Source: Pseudomonas sp. AFG_SD02_1510_Pfu_092 (lineage in GTDB: Bacteria; Pseudomonadota; Gammaproteobacteria; Pseudomonadales; Pseudomonadaceae). From it: a stretch of DNA of 64,000 nucleotides. Below are positions 18,073 to 26,924 of this stretch, piece by piece; the first letter of the stretch is position 1; each line of letters begins with the position of its first letter. The notes below the pieces were generated by a model. It saw only the letters and a program-made list of their open reading frames with translations, did no database searches and was not told the DNA's origin. The stretch covers positions 1 to 64,000 of the forward strand of contig NZ_PUQD01000007.1 of assembly GCF_003331055.1 (NCBI RefSeq). Direction: 5' to 3'. Both the position numbers and the translations under genes were made by a program.

Positions 18073-18113
18073 CAATACTCAGGGTGTGCTGGCTAACGAC
18101 TGAGGCAGTATTG
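18073..18113 (-). promoter_or_regulatory. Candidate operator upstream of the DMSP-lyase gene
   Basis: Facing half-sites CAATACT (18073-18079) and AGTATTG (18107-18113) lie directly before the start codon. The second reads GCAGTATT and resembles the ACAGTATC repeats upstream of proV, which hints at a shared regulator. Function is inferred. Confidence 0.35.
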
Positions 18114-18120
18114 GCGAAAG

Positions 18121-18150
18121 GAAAAATCGAAGGCAGGCGCGCCTGCCTTC
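18121..18150 (-). terminator. Intrinsic terminator after proX
   Basis: A perfect 22-bp palindrome (18129-18150, arms GAAGGCAGGCG and CGCCTGCCTTC) follows the proX stop on the minus strand and ends in a run of five T. Confidence 0.85.
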
Positions 18151-18161
18151 AACATTGACGG

Positions 18162-19187
18162 TCAGTTGCTCGCCTGGGTGCCAGCGGCCCTTGCCGATTG
18201 AAGCCATTCATCAAATTGTTGCCGATGGGCGGCTATCCACTCGCTCGTGTGGCGATGAATATCGTCCGGGCTTTTTTCACCCTGTTGCATCTTCAGGTTC
18301 TGCGCGCTTTCATCAGCGGTGCTGATCTTCATCAGCGACAGGAACTTCAAGGCCGCCGGGTTCTTTTGCGCGAACTCCTTGTTCAGGACCGCTTCGACTT
18401 TATCGACGGCAAACCCCAGGTTCTTGCCTTTGTAAGTCGTGTCGATATCATTTTTTCCGCCGGGCAGGTCTGTTTCAGGAACCTCCAGCCAGACCACATC
18501 CTTGTCTTCCACAAGCACATTGGCGATCCACTGGGGCACCCAGGTGAAGTAGAGGATCGACTTTCCTTCCTTGTAGCGCGTAATGGTGTCGGCCATCAGG
18601 GCGAAGTAAGAGCCCTGGTTGACGTGAACGGTTTTTTCGAGGCCGTAGGCTTTCATCTGGTGATCAATGATAAGTTCACAGCCCCACCCGGGGTTGCAGC
18701 CAGTCAGATCCGCTTTGCCATCGCCGTCAGCATCAAATAGTTTGGCAAGTTCAGGCTGTTTCAGGTCAGTGATGTACTTGATGTTATGGGCTTCAGCGGT
18801 TTTCTTGTCTATAAGGTAGCCTTGAAGCACACCAGGCATGATCTCGCCTGTTTTCACCATGACATCGTCACCGCCAGCCTGCTGATAAAACTTTTCATGC
18901 AGCTTGTCCCAAAGGTGCACGGTGAAGTCCGCATCGCCGTTAGCGAGTGCCATCATCATGACACCATAATCAGTCTCCTTGGGCTCTTGAACGTTGTAAC
19001 CAAGTTCGCGAAGGCCTTGCATTGCGATTTCGCCGCGGAAACGCTCTTCGGCGATCGGTGGAAATATCGGGGTGATTTTAACGCCTTCCCCGGGGTTGGT
19101 GGACGCAAATGAACTCAGCGCTGTAATGGCGAGGTAAAGTGCAGTCGCGGTTTTAAGGGCTCGGCGCGGAATTTTTATCATGGACAT
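18162..19187 (-). CDS. proX: Glycine-betaine/onium-compound ABC transporter, periplasmic binding protein
   Basis: 341 residues; the ATG at 19187 is chosen for AAGGAA seven bases upstream and the signal peptide that follows (MSMIKIPRRALKTATALYL, cleavage near SSFAS). It strongly resembles E. coli ProX, including FDADGDGKADLTGCNPGWGCE. Trp93, Trp168 and Trp216 have the same spacing (75 and 48 residues) as the E. coli cage W65, W140, W188 that wraps the trimethylammonium head, so the ligand should be a quaternary ammonium or sulfonium compound. Last gene of a proV-proW-proX operon. It could feed either the DddP-like lyase or the betaine demethylation genes. Confidence 0.9.
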   Translation of the reverse strand: MSMIKIPRRALKTATALYLAITALSSFASTNPGEGVKITPIFPPIAEERFRGEIAMQGLRELGYNVQEPKETDYGVMMMALANGDADFTVHLWDKLHEKFYQQAGGDDVMVKTGEIMPGVLQGYLIDKKTAEAHNIKYITDLKQPELAKLFDADGDGKADLTGCNPGWGCELIIDHQMKAYGLEKTVHVNQGSYFALMADTITRYKEGKSILYFTWVPQWIANVLVEDKDVVWLEVPETDLPGGKNDIDTTYKGKNLGFAVDKVEAVLNKEFAQKNPAALKFLSLMKISTADESAQNLKMQQGEKSPDDIHRHTSEWIAAHRQQFDEWLQSARAAGTQASN

Positions 19188-19235
19188 GGTGGGTTCCTTA
19201 AGCGTGGAAGTGCAAAACATGATCAAGAAATGCCT

Positions 19236-20189
19236 TCATGCAATTTTTTCTGGCCTGGAGGATTTGCCAGTGCCGAACATCCGCAGCAGGAAACCGACGG
19301 GGCCTGTCTGGTACCATTTTCTACTTGGGTCGGTTTTAGTGCGGTCACCCATTGCCTGAGTGAGGCGGTCAAGGAAGATGGCCAGTAAAACCAGGCCGAT
19401 GCCACCCACCGTTGCCAGTCCCATATCAAGTCGGCCAATACCCCTCAGCACCATTTGGCCCAGGCCGCCGACCGAAATCATGGATGCGATGACGACCATG
19501 GAAAGGGACAGCATCAGCGTCTGATTAAGGCCGGCCATCATGGTCGAAGTGGCCAGTGGTAACTGCACGCGCACCAGCATCTGCCGCGGCGTGCAGCCAA
19601 ATGCGCGAGCGGCTTCGATCTTGTCTTCGGGCACCTGCCGTATGCCCAGATTGGTCAGGCGTACGAGTGGCGGAAGGGCAAACACGATCGTAACGAGAAC
19701 CCCAGGTACGTTGCCGATACCGAACAGCATCACCACCGGGACGAGATAGACAAAGGCGGGCAAGGTTTGCATGGCATCGAGCACCGGCCTGACCACACGT
19801 TCGAGACGGTCGCTGCGAGCGCACAATATGCCCAGCGGAATGCCTATGACAGCACAGAAGAACACCGATGTCAGGACAAGGGCGAGGGTTGTCATCGACG
19901 CCGACCATACGCCGATAAGGCCTAGCAATGTGAGGGTAATGAAGCACAGCAGTGCCATGCGCTTTCCGGCGAGCTGCCAGCCAAGCAGGCTGGATAGTAG
20001 AATACCGATAGACGGTGGAATGCTCTGCAGGAACCATTCAATGCCATTCAGGACCTGGTCGATTGGCCACCGAATAGCGCGAAAGAAATCACGGAAATTA
20101 TGCACCAGAAAATTCAACGTGCTCGTCACCCAGTCGCCAAGAGGGATGACGGTCGTCTGAAACGGATCGAGAAAACTAAAGTCGGACAT
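19236..20189 (-). CDS. proW: Glycine-betaine/onium-compound ABC transporter, permease
   Basis: 317 residues; start [21 protein letters not shown] at 20189, preceded by GAGGG. It has an N-terminal amphipathic stretch and about six to seven transmembrane helices. The cytoplasmic EAA loop that docks on the ATPase is clear ([22 protein letters not shown]). Homodimer expected in the inner membrane, working with ProV and ProX. The spacing to proV (about 66 bp) and proX (about 48 bp) is looser than in many operons, but no terminator lies between them. Confidence 0.9.
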   Translation of the reverse strand: MSDFSFLDPFQTTVIPLGDWVTSTLNFLVHNFRDFFRAIRWPIDQVLNGIEWFLQSIPPSIGILLSSLLGWQLAGKRMALLCFITLTLLGLIGVWSASMTTLALVLTSVFFCAVIGIPLGILCARSDRLERVVRPVLDAMQTLPAFVYLVPVVMLFGIGNVPGVLVTIVFALPPLVRLTNLGIRQVPEDKIEAARAFGCTPRQMLVRVQLPLATSTMMAGLNQTLMLSLSMVVIASMISVGGLGQMVLRGIGRLDMGLATVGGIGLVLLAIFLDRLTQAMGDRTKTDPSRKWYQTGPVGFLLRMFGTGKSSRPEKIA

Positions 20190-20255
20190 TTGAACTACCC
20201 TCATTACGCGGTTCGCAAGTGAAGCACGTGCGAACTTACAGGTCTGATCGATGAC

Positions 20256-21401
20256 TCAATGACTGCCCAGCGTTTGCAGTAATTGATTTTTGGACAAGGT
20301 GCCTTTCAAAAAACCGTTTCGATCCAGAACTGGCACGGGGTAGGGCAGTTTTGCCGCAATGTTCAACACCTCATGCAAAGGCGTATCAAGATAGACCGGC
20401 TCTAGTTCATGCTGGGCGTAGTGGGTGTTGCTACTGTCTGCATCGACAACACTCACCAACTGGCCTTGGTCATTCAGCAGGTAGCCAAAGTCAATGCCTG
20501 GTTTGAACTCCCGAGGGGCTTCGATATGCCGAGTGGCTTCAGGGTCAAGACGGGCCAGGTCACCCGCTTTCAAGATTTTGGAACTGTCAAAACCTTTGAA
20601 GAATGTGCGGACATAATCATTGGCGGGTTGACTTATCAATTCTTGCGGCGTGCCGATTTGCACGACTCTACCGCCTTCCATGATTGCGATACGGTGGCCA
20701 ATGCGGATGGCCTCTTCGATATCATGGGAGATAAAGATGATCGTGCGCTTCTGCTCGGCTTGTAATTTGATCAATTCGCCCTGCATCTCGCTACGGATTA
20801 GCGGGTCAAGGGCAGAGAAAGCTTCGTCCATCAGAAGGATGGTGGGGTCATTGGCCAGTGCGCGTGCCAAGCCTACACGCTGCTGCATGCCACCTGAGAG
20901 CTGGTGCGGATAACTATGTTCCTGGCCAGAAAGCCCGACCTGCAGAAGCGCCTCGCGCGCGCGCTTCTGGCGTTCCGTTTCGCTGACACCCGCTATTTCG
21001 AGGCCGAAGGCTGTGTTTTCGAGGACACTCATGTGCGGCATCAGGGCGAATGACTGAAATACCATCCCCATTTCTTTGCGACGCACATCCAGCAGTGCCT
21101 TGTCTGAAAGCCCGGTGATTTCTCGACCATTCAGATAAATGTTGCCGGAGGTCGGCTCTATCAGCCGATTGAACAAGCGTACCAGGGTGGATTTGCCCGA
21201 CCCTGACAAACCCATGATGACGAAAATTTCGCCGCGCTTTACTGACAGGGTCGCGTCGAACACACCGATAACTTGACCGGTTTTTTCGAAGACTTCTTTT
21301 TTGCTGAACCCCTCTTTCACCATCTTCATGGCGACATCAGGGTGGGGCCCGAAAACTTTGTAGATATGCTGGATTGAAAGAATTTCATCTGAGTGGCTCA
21401 T
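20256..21401 (-). CDS. proV: Glycine-betaine/onium-compound ABC transporter, ATPase with CBS domains
   Basis: 381 residues. It contains Walker A (GLSGSGKST), signature LSGGMQQR, Walker B (ILLMDEAFSALD) and the switch histidine (ISHDIEEA), followed by a C-terminal tandem CBS region (about 270-381) that in OpuA/ProV transporters senses ionic strength. The N-terminus (IQHIYKVFGPHP) is typical of ProV. The start has GGAGGG eight bases upstream. First gene of the operon. Three direct repeats lie 30-80 bp upstream. An intact CBS module would fit osmotic control, although the surroundings suggest a catabolic role. Confidence 0.9.
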   Translation of the reverse strand: MSHSDEILSIQHIYKVFGPHPDVAMKMVKEGFSKKEVFEKTGQVIGVFDATLSVKRGEIFVIMGLSGSGKSTLVRLFNRLIEPTSGNIYLNGREITGLSDKALLDVRRKEMGMVFQSFALMPHMSVLENTAFGLEIAGVSETERQKRAREALLQVGLSGQEHSYPHQLSGGMQQRVGLARALANDPTILLMDEAFSALDPLIRSEMQGELIKLQAEQKRTIIFISHDIEEAIRIGHRIAIMEGGRVVQIGTPQELISQPANDYVRTFFKGFDSSKILKAGDLARLDPEATRHIEAPREFKPGIDFGYLLNDQGQLVSVVDADSSNTHYAQHELEPVYLDTPLHEVLNIAAKLPYPVPVLDRNGFLKGTLSKNQLLQTLGSH

Positions 21402-21429
21402 GGCTTCCCTCCTAACTTTGATTTAGGGG

Positions 21430-21480
21430 ATACAGTATCTTTGTTGGGCAAAGACAGTATCGACTTGGGGAGACAGTACC
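21430..21480 (-). promoter_or_regulatory. Three direct repeats in the proV promoter region
   Basis: ACAGTATC, ACAGTATC and ACAGTACC start near 21432, 21454 and 21473, spaced 22 and 19 bases, about two helical turns. They lie 30-80 bp upstream of proV and look like an iterated operator. The rest of the spacer (21402-21723) shows no gene. Confidence 0.4.
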
Positions 21481-21601
21481 AAGAAGGTGGAATAGGCATG
21501 GCGGCGTCCTGGGTTTTTTATTTTTCTGGCCCCAGATGGGCGTTTATAGAATTTAAGCCTATCGGGCGTTGGCGACCATCAACATTTATCAGCCACTATT
21601 C

Positions 21602-21616
21602 ATAACGTAGCGTTAT
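21602..21616. promoter_or_regulatory. Short perfect palindrome in the proV-aldehyde dehydrogenase spacer
   Basis: ATAACG-TAG-CGTTAT is a perfect inverted repeat with a three-base centre, about 200 bp upstream of proV. It could be a regulator site; nothing else supports this. Confidence 0.25.
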
Positions 21617-21640
21617 CGAAGAGCGGGTCGCTATTACGCC

Positions 21641-21680
21641 GAAAAGAGAGGGGCCACTGCCCACACTGCACAGTGGCCCC
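21641..21680 (-). terminator. Intrinsic terminator after the aldehyde dehydrogenase gene
   Basis: GGGGCCACTG (21650-21659) pairs with CAGTGGCCCC (21671-21680). On the minus strand the hairpin runs into CTCTCTTTTC. It separates the dehydrogenase unit from proVWX. Confidence 0.8.
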
Positions 21681-21723
21681 AGCGGCGCTGAACTCCGTCA
21701 GAACAGCACCGGTCCTGCTCAGA

Positions 21724-23214
21724 TCACGAAGCGTTGATCCAGATGGTCTTCAGCTCCGTGTATTGGTCATGGGCCCAGATGGACTTGTCGCGCCCACCGA
21801 AGCCGGATTCCTTGTAGCCACCGAACGGCGTGGTCACATCACCCTCGCCGAAGCAGTTGACCGTGACCACACCGGCGCGGATTTCCCGCGACAGGCGCAG
21901 CGCGTTGCGCAGGCTGCCGGTGTACGCCGAGGCCGCGAGACCGTAGACGGTGTCGTTGGCCAGCTCGATCGCCTCGTCGAGGGTCTCGAAGCTGGTCACG
22001 CTCAGCACCGGGCCGAAGATTTCCTCGACGAACAGCTTGTTGTCGCGGCCAACGTTGTCGACGATGGTCGGCTGTACGAATACGCCATCCTCGGTCTCGC
22101 CACCCTGCACGATGCTGAGCTTCTGCTCGGCGGCGTAGTCCAGGTAGGACTTGACCTTCTCGAAGTGCGCTTTGCTGACCATGGCACCCAGGCGGTTGTC
22201 CGGGTCGAGCGGGTCGCCCAGCTTCCAGTCCTTCAGGTGCTTGGCGATCAGGCTAAGCAGCTCGTCTTTGACGTCTTTGTGGACGATCAGGCGCGAGGAC
22301 GCCGAGCAGTTCTCACCCATGTTCCAGAACGCACCGGCGGTGACGAACTGGGCCACTTCATCAAGGTCTTCGCAGTCGTTCATGACCACGGCCGGGTTCT
22401 TGCCCCCGAGTTCCAGGACGATGCGCTTGAGGTTGGACTCGGCAGCGTATTTGAGGAACAGGCGACCGGTTTCGGTGGAGCCGGTGAAGCTGACCATCGG
22501 GATGTCCATGTGACGACCGATGGCTTCGCCCACTTCGCGGCCACCGCCAGGCACCAGGTTGAACACGCCGGCAGGAATGCCCGCCTCATGGGCCAGTTCG
22601 GCCACGCGCAGGGCGCTGAGGGTGGTTTCCTTGGCCGGCTTGACCACGATCGAGCAGCCAGCGGCCAGCGACGGGGCAATCTTCCAGGCCAGCATCAGCA
22701 GCGGGAAGTTCCACGGCAGCACCAGGCCAACCACGCCGATGGCTTCGCGCACCACCATGGTCACTGCCGCGTTGCCGGTTGGAGCGGTCGCGTCGTAGAT
22801 CTTGTCGATCAGCTCGGCGTGCCAGCGGATGGTGTGGATGGTTTCCGGCACATCGACGGTCTGGCACTCGCTGACCGGCTTGCCGCTGTCCAGCGCTTCC
22901 AGTACGGCCAACTCGTGAGCGTTGTCTTCCAGCAGTTGGGCGAACTTCTGCAGCACGTGCTTGCGGTCGTTCGGTTGCATCTTCGACCAGGTGCCTGCTT
23001 CGAACACGCGTTTGGCGGCAGCCACGGCGAGGTTGACGTCGTTGACGTCGCAGGCGGCGACTTGTGCCAGCTGCTCGCCGGTGGCCGGGTTGGTGGTGAC
23101 GAAGGTACGACCGGAAATGGCCTCGCGGAATTCACCGTCGATGAATGCCTTGGTGCGCAGTTGCAGGTCGGCGGCGATGGCCGCGTATTGTTCCTTGCTC
23201 AGCAATTCAGCCAT
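21724..23214 (-). CDS. NAD(P)-dependent aldehyde dehydrogenase, PuuC-like
   Basis: 496 residues, standard length for the family. The catalytic Cys is in GENCSASSR, the general-base Glu in LELGGKNPAV, and the cofactor loop is FTGSTETG; PWNFPLLMLAWK and EEIFGPVLSV complete the signature. Closest by eye to gamma-glutamyl-aminobutyraldehyde dehydrogenases. It begins two bases after the stop of the DapA-family gene, so it is cotranscribed and presumably oxidises the aldehyde made by that pathway. With a DapA-like partner, an attractive but unproven substrate is a ketoglutarate-semialdehyde type intermediate. Base composition and codons look more like the host core than those of proVWX. Confidence 0.85.
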   Translation of the reverse strand: MAELLSKEQYAAIAADLQLRTKAFIDGEFREAISGRTFVTTNPATGEQLAQVAACDVNDVNLAVAAAKRVFEAGTWSKMQPNDRKHVLQKFAQLLEDNAHELAVLEALDSGKPVSECQTVDVPETIHTIRWHAELIDKIYDATAPTGNAAVTMVVREAIGVVGLVLPWNFPLLMLAWKIAPSLAAGCSIVVKPAKETTLSALRVAELAHEAGIPAGVFNLVPGGGREVGEAIGRHMDIPMVSFTGSTETGRLFLKYAAESNLKRIVLELGGKNPAVVMNDCEDLDEVAQFVTAGAFWNMGENCSASSRLIVHKDVKDELLSLIAKHLKDWKLGDPLDPDNRLGAMVSKAHFEKVKSYLDYAAEQKLSIVQGGETEDGVFVQPTIVDNVGRDNKLFVEEIFGPVLSVTSFETLDEAIELANDTVYGLAASAYTGSLRNALRLSREIRAGVVTVNCFGEGDVTTPFGGYKESGFGGRDKSIWAHDQYTELKTIWINAS

Positions 23215-23216
23215 GT

Positions 23217-24119
23217 TCAGGCACCCCCAGTGATCTGTGCGATGGTGCACTTGAGCTCGCTGACTACGCGCTCGAGTTCCTGCTTTTCGGTAGCCTCCAG
23301 GTCGTACAGCGGCTTGCGCACGCCGCCGGTGCGCAGGCCGTTGAGGGCGCAGCCGTACTTGATCGACTGAACGAATTTGCCACCTTCGAGGAAATCCATC
23401 AGCGGCATCATGGCGCCCATGATCTTGCGCGCCTTGTCGAAGTCCTTCTCTATTACGCAGGCCTCGTACAGCGCCACGTGCTCGCGCGGGATGAAGTTGG
23501 AGCCGGCGCAGACCCAGCTCTTCGCGCCCCACGCGAAAAACTCCAAGGCCTGGTCGTCCCAGCCGCAGGACAGCTGGATGTTCGGGCGCTGGATGGCCAG
23601 GCGGTGCAGTTGGGCCATGTCGCCGGAGCTTTCCTTGATGGCGACGATGTTCTTCACGTTGGCCACCGCGTCGAAGAACGCTTCACCCATGCTCATGCTC
23701 ATGCGGCCTGGGTAGTTGTAGAGCATGATCGGCAGGCCGGCGGCGGCATCGACAGCTTTTACATGCAGGGCGATTTCCTGCTGCGTCGGCAGCGCGTATG
23801 GCGGTGTGCCGACCAGCAGCGCGTCGGCCTTGATTTCCTTGGCGTGCCTGGCGAAGGCCACCGAGTCTTCGGTGCGGATGGCGCCAGTGCCGATGATCAG
23901 CGGCAGGCGGCCATTGAGTACGTCTTTGGCCTGGGCCGCCAGTTCCAGGCGCTCCTGGGCAGTGTGCGCGTAGTATTCGCCGGTGGAGCCGCCAATGATG
24001 ACGCCATGGATCTTCGACTCGACCAGGTACTCGAGCACCTCGCTGAATGCGGCTTTGTCGATCGAGCCGTCTTCAGCCAGTGGGGTAATTGCGGGGGTGT
24101 AGATGCCTTCGAATTTCAT
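23217..24119 (-). CDS. DapA/N-acetylneuraminate-lyase family enzyme
   Basis: 300 residues starting MKFEGIYTPAITPLAEDG, with GGAG eight bases upstream. TIM-barrel class I aldolase family: the Schiff-base lysine is in IVAIKESSGD, the catalytic tyrosine in MLYNYPGRM, and the substrate loop is GGSTGEYY. The family includes dihydrodipicolinate synthase, sugar-acid dehydratases and the pyrroline-4-hydroxy-2-carboxylate deaminase of hydroxyproline catabolism. It lies in a catabolic cluster next to an aldehyde dehydrogenase, so it is probably a degradative dehydratase or deaminase and not the lysine-biosynthesis enzyme. The exact reaction cannot be read. Confidence 0.8.
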   Translation of the reverse strand: MKFEGIYTPAITPLAEDGSIDKAAFSEVLEYLVESKIHGVIIGGSTGEYYAHTAQERLELAAQAKDVLNGRLPLIIGTGAIRTEDSVAFARHAKEIKADALLVGTPPYALPTQQEIALHVKAVDAAAGLPIMLYNYPGRMSMSMGEAFFDAVANVKNIVAIKESSGDMAQLHRLAIQRPNIQLSCGWDDQALEFFAWGAKSWVCAGSNFIPREHVALYEACVIEKDFDKARKIMGAMMPLMDFLEGGKFVQSIKYGCALNGLRTGGVRKPLYDLEATEKQELERVVSELKCTIAQITGGA

Positions 24120-24150
24120 GATGCCGCTCCGATTATGATCACCACAACAC

Positions 24151-24184
24151 AATCAGTGCCTGGCCAGGTCGCCAGGCACTGATT
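24151..24184 (-). terminator. Strong hairpin between MFS and DapA-family genes
   Basis: A perfect 13-bp inverted repeat (AATCAGTGCCTGG with CCAGGCACTGATT, eight-base loop) lies four bases after the MFS stop on the minus strand and upstream of the DapA-family start. Its T tail is weak, so it may only attenuate read-through. Confidence 0.6.
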
Positions 24185-24188
24185 TCAT

Positions 24189-25517
24189 TTAGCCAAGCGA
24201 TGCCGCCTGCTGAAGGTTCAGCGAGCGTGTTTCCGGGGCCAGAACCCATGACAGGAACAAGCCGAAGAAGGTGATGCCGGCGGCCACGTACATCGTCTGA
24301 GCGATGCCCAGGGATTCCAGCGAGACAGGGACAAGGTAGGTACCGACCGCTGCGCCAATGCGCGAAATCGATGTGCCGGCACCCACCGCGAATGCACGAA
24401 TCTCCGTTGGAAAAATCTCGTTCGGGTAGACCAGGGTGAGCACCTGGGCCCCGCCGATGAACAGCGCATAGATAGCGAAGAAGACCAGGATCCAGGGGCC
24501 TGCGCCGTTGTTGGATGCGCCGAGGCACAACAGTGCCAGGCCTGAAACGGCAAAGCTGTACAGCAGCAGGTTGCGACGTCCGATGGTGTTGATGAGCCGG
24601 GTGGCGATGATGCATCCCGCCACGAAGAACAAGGTGATCAGCACTGACCCGATCGAGGCGCTGTCGCCTTTCACGTTCATCGCTGTCAGCACTTTGGGGG
24701 CAAAGGCATACACCGCGAACAGCGGGATGATGCAGCACGTCCAGAACACGATGACGAACACCATGCGCTTGGCGTAGCCCGAGTAGATGAGGCTCCAGAC
24801 ATTGATCTTGTAGTTGGGGCTTTCTTCTGGAAGGTTGGCCAGGGAATAGTCGTTGCCGTACACACGCCTGATGACCTTCAGCGCCTCGTCCTGACGGCCT
24901 TTGCTCAGCAGCCAGCGAGGCGATTCCGGCGTGCCTATGCGTACGATGAACAAGGCCATGCCGATGATCGCCGAGCTGGCCAGCACCCAGCGCCAGGCCT
25001 CTTCACCGCCCAAGCGCAGTACCAGCTCGCCGACGATGTAGGCTGCGGCAGCACCTGTGAACCAGAGGATCGTGAGCATCGCCAGGCGAGGGCCACGGTA
25101 CTTTTTCGGCATGAACTCCACGAGAAGCGAAGTCGCGACGGGGTACTCGATGCCTACCGCGATGCCAATGATCAGCCGCAGAATAAAAATCGCCTCAGCT
25201 GTTTGAGCCCAGAACTGAGCGACGGACGCGAGAATAAAAAGAGTGGGGCCAACGAAGAACAAGCGCTTGCGGCCCAGCCGATCCGTCAGCCAGCCGCCCA
25301 GAAACCCACCGAAAAAGATGCCGATCAACGCGGAAGCCGCGATGAGGCCTTCCCAGAAGCTGCTGAGCGAAAGCGATGTGCTGATGTGCGCAAGCACCAC
25401 ACCTATGATGCTCAAGACGTAGCCGTCGACGAAAGAGCCTCCGCCCGAGCGTAAGGTGAGTAGTTTGTGGAACCTGTTCAGCGGTACATCTTCTACTGAG
25501 ATATTTGGACTTATCAT
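24189..25517 (-). CDS. MFS transporter, sugar-porter/metabolite-proton symporter type
   Basis: 442 residues with twelve predicted helices. Motifs include GGWLTDRLGRKR between helices 2 and 3, the cytoplasmic PESPRWLLSKGR, and GRRNLLLYSFAVSGL in the second half, all typical of the sugar-porter and related MFS families. The start has AGGAGAG five bases upstream. It lies between the FAD oxidase and the DapA-family gene on the same strand and is a likely second importer of the cluster, perhaps for an organic acid or zwitterion. Substrate unknown. Confidence 0.85.
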   Translation of the reverse strand: MISPNISVEDVPLNRFHKLLTLRSGGGSFVDGYVLSIIGVVLAHISTSLSLSSFWEGLIAASALIGIFFGGFLGGWLTDRLGRKRLFFVGPTLFILASVAQFWAQTAEAIFILRLIIGIAVGIEYPVATSLLVEFMPKKYRGPRLAMLTILWFTGAAAAYIVGELVLRLGGEEAWRWVLASSAIIGMALFIVRIGTPESPRWLLSKGRQDEALKVIRRVYGNDYSLANLPEESPNYKINVWSLIYSGYAKRMVFVIVFWTCCIIPLFAVYAFAPKVLTAMNVKGDSASIGSVLITLFFVAGCIIATRLINTIGRRNLLLYSFAVSGLALLCLGASNNGAGPWILVFFAIYALFIGGAQVLTLVYPNEIFPTEIRAFAVGAGTSISRIGAAVGTYLVPVSLESLGIAQTMYVAAGITFFGLFLSWVLAPETRSLNLQQAASLG

Positions 25518-25538
25518 TTTTCTCTCCTGATAAAAGAC

Positions 25539-26858
25539 TTAAGCTTCAACGCCTGCTTTGTATTGTCCCCACATCAGGTTCAGATTGACGCCCAGGGATA
25601 CCAGCGGCTCCGGTGGGTTTGCACAAGGGCCTGGCGATTTCAGCAAGAACTCGATGAGTTCGTTATGTTCACCGGCAAGCCAGTCAGCCATCAGCTTTCC
25701 AGTCGCAGTTCCCCGCGTTACCCCCAGGCCGTTGCAGCACAAGACCCCATAAACGTTCGGGGCCAACTGACCGAAGTAACCCTCATGGTTTCGCGACAAC
25801 GCGAGTGCGCCGCCCCAGGTGTATTCAAGGTTTACCTTGGGCAGCATTGGGAACCGGCGCGCGAACGATTCGCGATGCCTCTTGACGAACCGCTCGATGT
25901 ACTTGCTGTTGCTCCTGCCATCCGCGTTGAAGCTGAAACTGTTGCGAACCAGGATGCGATTGTCTGGTGTGCGCCTGACGGTAGTGCCGAAGGGATCGGC
26001 GGGGATCACGCCCCAGAATGGCTTGCCGCCCAGGGCAGCCTGCTCTTGCTCGGACAATGTTCGGGTGAGGCTGGCGTAAGTGAAGACCGGTAGCATACGG
26101 CCTTTCAAGAAGCCGAAATGCATGCCAAACGCGTTGTTGCTCAGGATCAGTTTGCTGGCTGTGATGGCACCGTTATGATGCCGAAGGACAACCTTTTCGC
26201 CGTATTCGACATCGATGATCGGGGTGTTTTCATACAGCACGACATTAGCCGGAAGTGAGTCTGCCAGGCCTTTCACTAGTGCCGATGGCTGAATAAGCGA
26301 GGTTCCCGGCGTGAACAGTGCTTTGCGGTAGAAGCGGGTGCCGATGTGCTCGGGCAGCGCGTGCGCTTCGATCATTTCGTAGGGTTGCCCAAGCTTGTCC
26401 AGGCCACTGCGGTAGGCGTCCAACACTGCAATCCCGCGGGACTCCACGGCGGCTTGATATTTGCCGCAGTGCTTCATCTGGCAATCAATGTTGAACTGCT
26501 CGACCAGTTCCTTCAGGGAATGCTGACCGAAGTGGTTGATCTTCAGGGTCGTCTTTGCGACTTCGATATCGCCGATGTAATCATCAGCGCCGATGTCGTG
26601 CGGCAGGTCGATGGCAAAGCCTGCGTTCCGACCCGAAGAGCCCAGCCCGACTTCTTGAGCTTCGATCAGTGCGATTTGGTCATCCGGGAAGTTCAGGGCG
26701 AGCTGTCGTGCCACGGCCAGGCCGGTAAAGCCCGCGCCGACGATAGCCCAGCGCACGTTGGAAGTGCCTTGGTGCGCTGGTTGGACGCGACGCCCTTTGC
26801 TCAAGTGATACCATCCGCATGTCGTGTCATCGGCTGGTAAAGAAGTGATTTTTGTCAT
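25539..26858 (-). CDS. FAD-dependent amine/amino-acid oxidoreductase (DAO family)
   Basis: 439 residues; the ATG at 26858 is preferred (AGGA upstream) over one 12 codons earlier. The dinucleotide-binding motif is WAIVGAGFTGLAVARQLA (near residue 37), followed by the flavin-contact segment GLGSSGRNAGFAIDLPHD and a C-terminal CCNGLGVTRGTATGKLMADWL. It resembles PuuB-like, SoxB-like and other N-methyl-amine oxidases. Next to a Rieske demethylase gene and a betaine-type transporter it probably oxidises an N-methylated or secondary amino acid. It is unlike the other DAO enzyme of the window (44263-45570) apart from family motifs. Confidence 0.8.
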   Translation of the reverse strand: MTKITSLPADDTTCGWYHLSKGRRVQPAHQGTSNVRWAIVGAGFTGLAVARQLALNFPDDQIALIEAQEVGLGSSGRNAGFAIDLPHDIGADDYIGDIEVAKTTLKINHFGQHSLKELVEQFNIDCQMKHCGKYQAAVESRGIAVLDAYRSGLDKLGQPYEMIEAHALPEHIGTRFYRKALFTPGTSLIQPSALVKGLADSLPANVVLYENTPIIDVEYGEKVVLRHHNGAITASKLILSNNAFGMHFGFLKGRMLPVFTYASLTRTLSEQEQAALGGKPFWGVIPADPFGTTVRRTPDNRILVRNSFSFNADGRSNSKYIERFVKRHRESFARRFPMLPKVNLEYTWGGALALSRNHEGYFGQLAPNVYGVLCCNGLGVTRGTATGKLMADWLAGEHNELIEFLLKSPGPCANPPEPLVSLGVNLNLMWGQYKAGVEA

Positions 26859-26924
26859 TGGGGTGATCCTGAGAGGTAGGCTTGCGTCCAACATGGCATG
26901 AGGTAGCTGACGCGTTTCGGGTCG

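Noticed and set aside
23217-24119. Biosynthetic DapA for lysine
   Set aside because: Embedded in a catabolic cluster and coupled to an aldehyde dehydrogenase; a degradative DapA-family enzyme fits better.
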